Notes under the pieces: generated by a model
What the model saw: the letters and a program-made list of their open reading frames with translations, nothing else
Database searches by the model: none
Told to the model about the DNA's origin: nothing
Translations under genes and position numbers: made by a program
In this document: positions 61,509 to 64,000 of the stretch, piece by piece
Layout of the letters: the number at the start of each line of letters is the position of its first letter
Position numbering within the stretch: position 1 is the stretch's first letter
Source of the DNA: Vibrio celticus
GTDB taxonomy: Bacteria; Pseudomonadota; Gammaproteobacteria; Enterobacterales; Vibrionaceae
Assembly (NCBI RefSeq): GCF_024347335.1
Contig: NZ_AP025464.1
Span: forward strand, 1,736,001-1,800,000
Reading direction: 5' to 3'
DNA length: 64,000 bases

Positions 61509-61546
61509 GAAAGCCGCATTGTTTTGAACAAGCGGCTTTTTTTAGT
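61509..61546. terminator. Terminator after the bicupin gene
   Basis: AAGCCGC pairs with GCGGCTT around a 14-base loop and seven T follow; it lies between convergent genes. Confidence 0.85.
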
Positions 61547-61563
61547 TTTTATATATGAGCTGA

Positions 61564-62202
61564 CTAGTAAGCGACACCAATACGTTGGTGTGGGAACTTG
61601 CCAGATTCGAGTTCATCAATCATCGCAATAGCGTAATCGCTAACGGATATTTTGCTGTTGCCGTCTTGGTCGGTGAGCAATTGGTCGCCACCGGTACGGT
61701 AGGTTGATAGTTTCTCGCCAGGGAAGATTTCTGCTGCTGGGCTAATGAACGTCCAGTTAACCTCGCTGTTAGACTGTTTGAACACTTCAAGCGCTTCACC
61801 TTGTGCTAGCGCTTCGTTTTTATGCTCTGCTGGAAAGGCCGGAACGGTAACTAACGGTACGTTTGGCGCTACTTCTAATGAACCCGCACCACCTACCCAA
61901 AGTAGACGTTCGATACCAATGCTTGGCAGTGTATCAAGCAGCTTAGTCGCTGTGCTTTTTACGATGTCGTGATTGCCTAGAGCACGTCCGCCAATCGAAG
62001 CAATAACCGCATCAACGCCTGAGAAGGCGGTCGCTAGACTTGCCGCTTCATCTTGTAAATCAAATGAACGAACTTCAACATCGCTGATTTCTACGCGGCT
62101 TGCATCTCTTACAACAGCAACAACTTCGTGTCCGCGAGATTGAGCTTCTTGAGCGATGTGACTACCAATCCAACCTGATGCGCCTAATACTGCAATTTTC
62201 AT
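61564..62202 (-). CDS. NAD(P)-binding oxidoreductase (NmrA/YwnB-like)
   Basis: A 212-residue atypical SDR: GASGWIGSHIAQEA (cofactor loop, about 7-20), VVRDAS and WVGGAGSLEV. It lacks the classical YxxxK. Relatives include BVR-B/YwnB-type reductases and redox sensors such as NmrA. The gene is divergent from a LysR regulator across 154 bp. Confidence 0.85.
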   Translation of the reverse strand: MKIAVLGASGWIGSHIAQEAQSRGHEVVAVVRDASRVEISDVEVRSFDLQDEAASLATAFSGVDAVIASIGGRALGNHDIVKSTATKLLDTLPSIGIERLLWVGGAGSLEVAPNVPLVTVPAFPAEHKNEALAQGEALEVFKQSNSEVNWTFISPAAEIFPGEKLSTYRTGGDQLLTDQDGNSKISVSDYAIAMIDELESGKFPHQRIGVAY

Positions 62203-62356
62203 AATGTCTCTCCAATTATCTAATTTATTGAGTCTGTTTCTCGACAGCCATTGCAGTCTAATAGCTTACTAGATTGCGATAAATATCGTGAAATGATGTA
62301 GATTGTATCTATACAGTTATCTAATAGGCTTGGTTAAGTCGGTAAGGGAGAGTGTG

Positions 62357-63253
62357 ATGGACAGGTTGACGGCGATGCGTAGCTTTGTTGAAGTCGCAAA
62401 TTGCGCCAGTTTTACTCAAGCAGCAGAGCATTTGGACATGAGCCGTTTACAGGTTTCACGGCATGTTCAAGAGATCGAAGGGTGGTTAAAACAAAGGCTT
62501 CTGCACAGAACGACTCGTAAGGTAAGTTTGACGACAGCAGGGGAGATTGCGCTACAACGTTGCGAAAAAATACTCCATGAAACGGCGGAGCTAGAAGTCA
62601 CTGCACTTAATCAAACCGATGCTCTTTCCGGAACCATTCGAATAGCAGCCCCAATTGGCTTGACTCAACATATGCTGTTGAGTGTGGTTGAACAGTTCAC
62701 AGAGCTTCATCCCAGTATCACGGTAGAGCTATTTGCTTCTGACCATTTTGCTCAGCTGGTGGATGATAGAATCGATATTGCGCTGCGCTATACCGATCAA
62801 CCTGACGATAGTTTGATTGCTCGAAAGCTAATGGAAATTGATTCGGTGGTGTGTGCCTCACAAGACTACCTAGACAAACACGGTGAACCTGAAACGGTTG
62901 AAGCGCTTAGACAACACAATTGTTTTCGTCATTTGAGTGTCTCTAAGTGGGATTTTGTTAAGGATAACCAACATTATTCGGTTGAGGTGTCGGGGACTAT
63001 TAAGGCCAACGATGTTGGGGTGTTAGCTCGCGCCGCACAGCATGGCAAAGGGGTTGTTCGATTACCTTGTGATTTAGCGAATCCGTTGATTACTGAAGGG
63101 AAGCTGAAACGAATTTTGGATGATTTTGTTTCACCGAGTAGTGTGCTTTGGGCGGTGTACTTGTCTCGCAGTTATCAGCTGCCTGTTGTTCGTCAGTTCA
63201 TTGATTTTGCAGCAGAAGCTTGGTCTGGCGATATCAAATCTGGAGACGTTTAA
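62357..63253 (+). CDS. LysR-family regulator (second)
   Basis: A 298-residue regulator: helix-turn-helix ANCASFTQAAEHLDMSRLQV, ligand domain about 90-290. ATG at 62357 has AAGGGAG upstream; a TTG at 62303 is unlikely. Similar in layout to the LysR at 58533 (both start with RSF and SRxxVSRH-type recognition), so the two may be related paralogues. Probably controls the divergent oxidoreductase. Confidence 0.9.
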   Translation: MDRLTAMRSFVEVANCASFTQAAEHLDMSRLQVSRHVQEIEGWLKQRLLHRTTRKVSLTTAGEIALQRCEKILHETAELEVTALNQTDALSGTIRIAAPIGLTQHMLLSVVEQFTELHPSITVELFASDHFAQLVDDRIDIALRYTDQPDDSLIARKLMEIDSVVCASQDYLDKHGEPETVEALRQHNCFRHLSVSKWDFVKDNQHYSVEVSGTIKANDVGVLARAAQHGKGVVRLPCDLANPLITEGKLKRILDDFVSPSSVLWAVYLSRSYQLPVVRQFIDFAAEAWSGDIKSGDV

Positions 63254-63320
63254 GCTTACATCGCTCATAACTTGTCTCGCCCTAAAATAGAACCAAATAA
63301 ATATATAAGCCCATAAATAC

Positions 63321-63355
63321 AAAAATCCGATATCAATGGTGATATCGGATTTGAA
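63321..63355. terminator. Terminator between the LysR gene and the last gene
   Basis: AAATCCGATATCA pairs with TGATATCGGATTT around ATGG. Flanking A run on the left gives a minus-strand T run. Confidence 0.75.
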
Positions 63356-63399
63356 CTCAATAATCCAGAGTTCCAGCACGCTCTCCTCTCACGAAGTCT

Positions 63400-64000
63400 T
63401 TACATGTAATGATGTACGGATAATCGGGTATTTATCACCTTTTCGTTTACGTCTGGTAAAGGCTGATACAAGTTTCTAGTGATGTCGGATAATACTTGGT
63501 CGTAGACTTGCGATACCACAGTAGAGATATCACTGGTTAACTCGTACATGCTATCTGCTGGTTGGGTCGCTTCAGTGCTTGATGCGATCTCGGTAAGTGC
63601 ATGCATCGCACGTGTACAAATGGGCGACCCACTGCTGATAGGGCAGATAATCGATAATTGGTTAAGTTTGCGGTGTGTCTGAGATGCGTAGAATTTGAAT
63701 CTCGCGTACTCCTCAGGCTTCTCCATATCAGGTATGCACATGCGTAACTTGGTCAGGATTTCCATGCAATCCAAGAGCTGTTGCCAGTTCATGTGGTACT
63801 CGCGGCTCATGTCTTCTCGTTCAGACTGAATCAACCAAATGATCATCACCTCATCCATCAAAAACATGCTGTGACGAATCGTTTTGCCATGAATTGATTG
63901 GTTACGCACCAAGCTACGGTTTTGCCAGTCGCTGTGCATGGCGATGAGTTTGAGGTGGTAGATGCGATACATAGGACGGCTATCGAACGACACATGGGAT
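63400..64000 (-). CDS. Unrecognised protein, cut by the right window edge
   Basis: The frame is open from the right edge to the stop at 63400, at least 200 residues. A GTG at 63993 is a possible start, but the frame stays open beyond it. The visible part is helical and soluble, with MSREYHMNWQQLLDCMEI and a Cys in SIICPISSGSPICTRAM. I see no known domain. It faces the LysR gene tail to tail. It could also be the C-terminal part of a larger protein starting outside. Confidence 0.6.
   Translation of the reverse strand, partial: SHVSFDSRPMYRIYHLKLIAMHSDWQNRSLVRNQSIHGKTIRHSMFLMDEVMIIWLIQSEREDMSREYHMNWQQLLDCMEILTKLRMCIPDMEKPEEYARFKFYASQTHRKLNQLSIICPISSGSPICTRAMHALTEIASSTEATQPADSMYELTSDISTVVSQVYDQVLSDITRNLYQPLPDVNEKVINTRLSVHHYM

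Overview
The window is a piece of a Vibrio genome, very probably of the smaller chromosome (chromosome II). The evidence is a Qrr quorum-sensing small RNA with a sigma-54 promoter, a thermolabile-hemolysin/lipase/lipase-foldase group, a maltodextrin block (malT, malP, malQ, glgB, with glgC farther right) and an order deoD, L,D-transpeptidase, Lpp-like lipoprotein, DEAD helicase, chemoreceptor, pstSCAB that I recall from V. cholerae chromosome II. Species placement is inference; no rRNA, tRNA, replication origin or CRISPR array was seen.

Layout. 1-1.8 kb: the left edge is inside an IS91-type element (HUH transposase plus tyrosine recombinase) that has cut an HlyD-family gene down to its 3' end; a ten-copy hexanucleotide repeat starts at the stop of that remnant. 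2-8 kb: an OmpA-type lipoprotein, then an AraC regulator divergent from a three-gene set (Asp-nucleophile alpha/beta hydrolase, arylsulfatase, outer-membrane channel). 8.1-9.6 kb: an intact IS5/IS903-type element between two truncated genes, one of them a glutathione S-transferase. 9.7-12.4 kb: a copper-delivery operon (unknown membrane-anchored protein, SCO, PCuAC) and a DUF368/PopT undecaprenyl-phosphate translocase. 12.6-12.9 kb: the Qrr gene with LuxO-type operator sites. 13-23.4 kb: malT divergent from malP-malQ-glgB, with a strongly structured malP-malQ spacer. 23.5-29.1 kb: a TetR regulator, a complete ECF vitamin/metabolite importer and a YibH/YibI-type pair. 29.3-37.6 kb: an EamA transporter, a pair of coupled TPR proteins (one active-looking diguanylate cyclase, one with a ruined GGDEF domain), a transposase-like double-zinc-ribbon protein, deoD, an L,D-transpeptidase and an Lpp-like lipoprotein.

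37.7-47 kb: a frameshifted IS5/IS427-type copy, a DEAD-box helicase, thermolabile hemolysin divergent from lipase plus foldase, a decayed IS3 copy sitting in the loop of the lipase terminator, and a chemoreceptor. 47.4-54.4 kb: pstSCAB with PhoB-like sites, a YfcC-type carrier and glgC. 54.7-57.5 kb: OmpW with an FNR-type site and a large choice-of-anchor I lipoprotein. 57.6-63.3 kb: a cluster in which three regulators (LysR, HxlR, LysR) are each divergent from an NAD(P)-dependent oxidoreductase, with a bicupin protein between. The right edge cuts an unrecognised gene.

How it fits together: MalT/CRP signals probably drive maltodextrin breakdown (MalP, MalQ) while GlgB/GlgC make glycogen; PhoB should drive Pst; LuxO-P with sigma-54 should drive Qrr. 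The accessory parts are the two ends of 1-9.6 kb and the two decayed IS copies.
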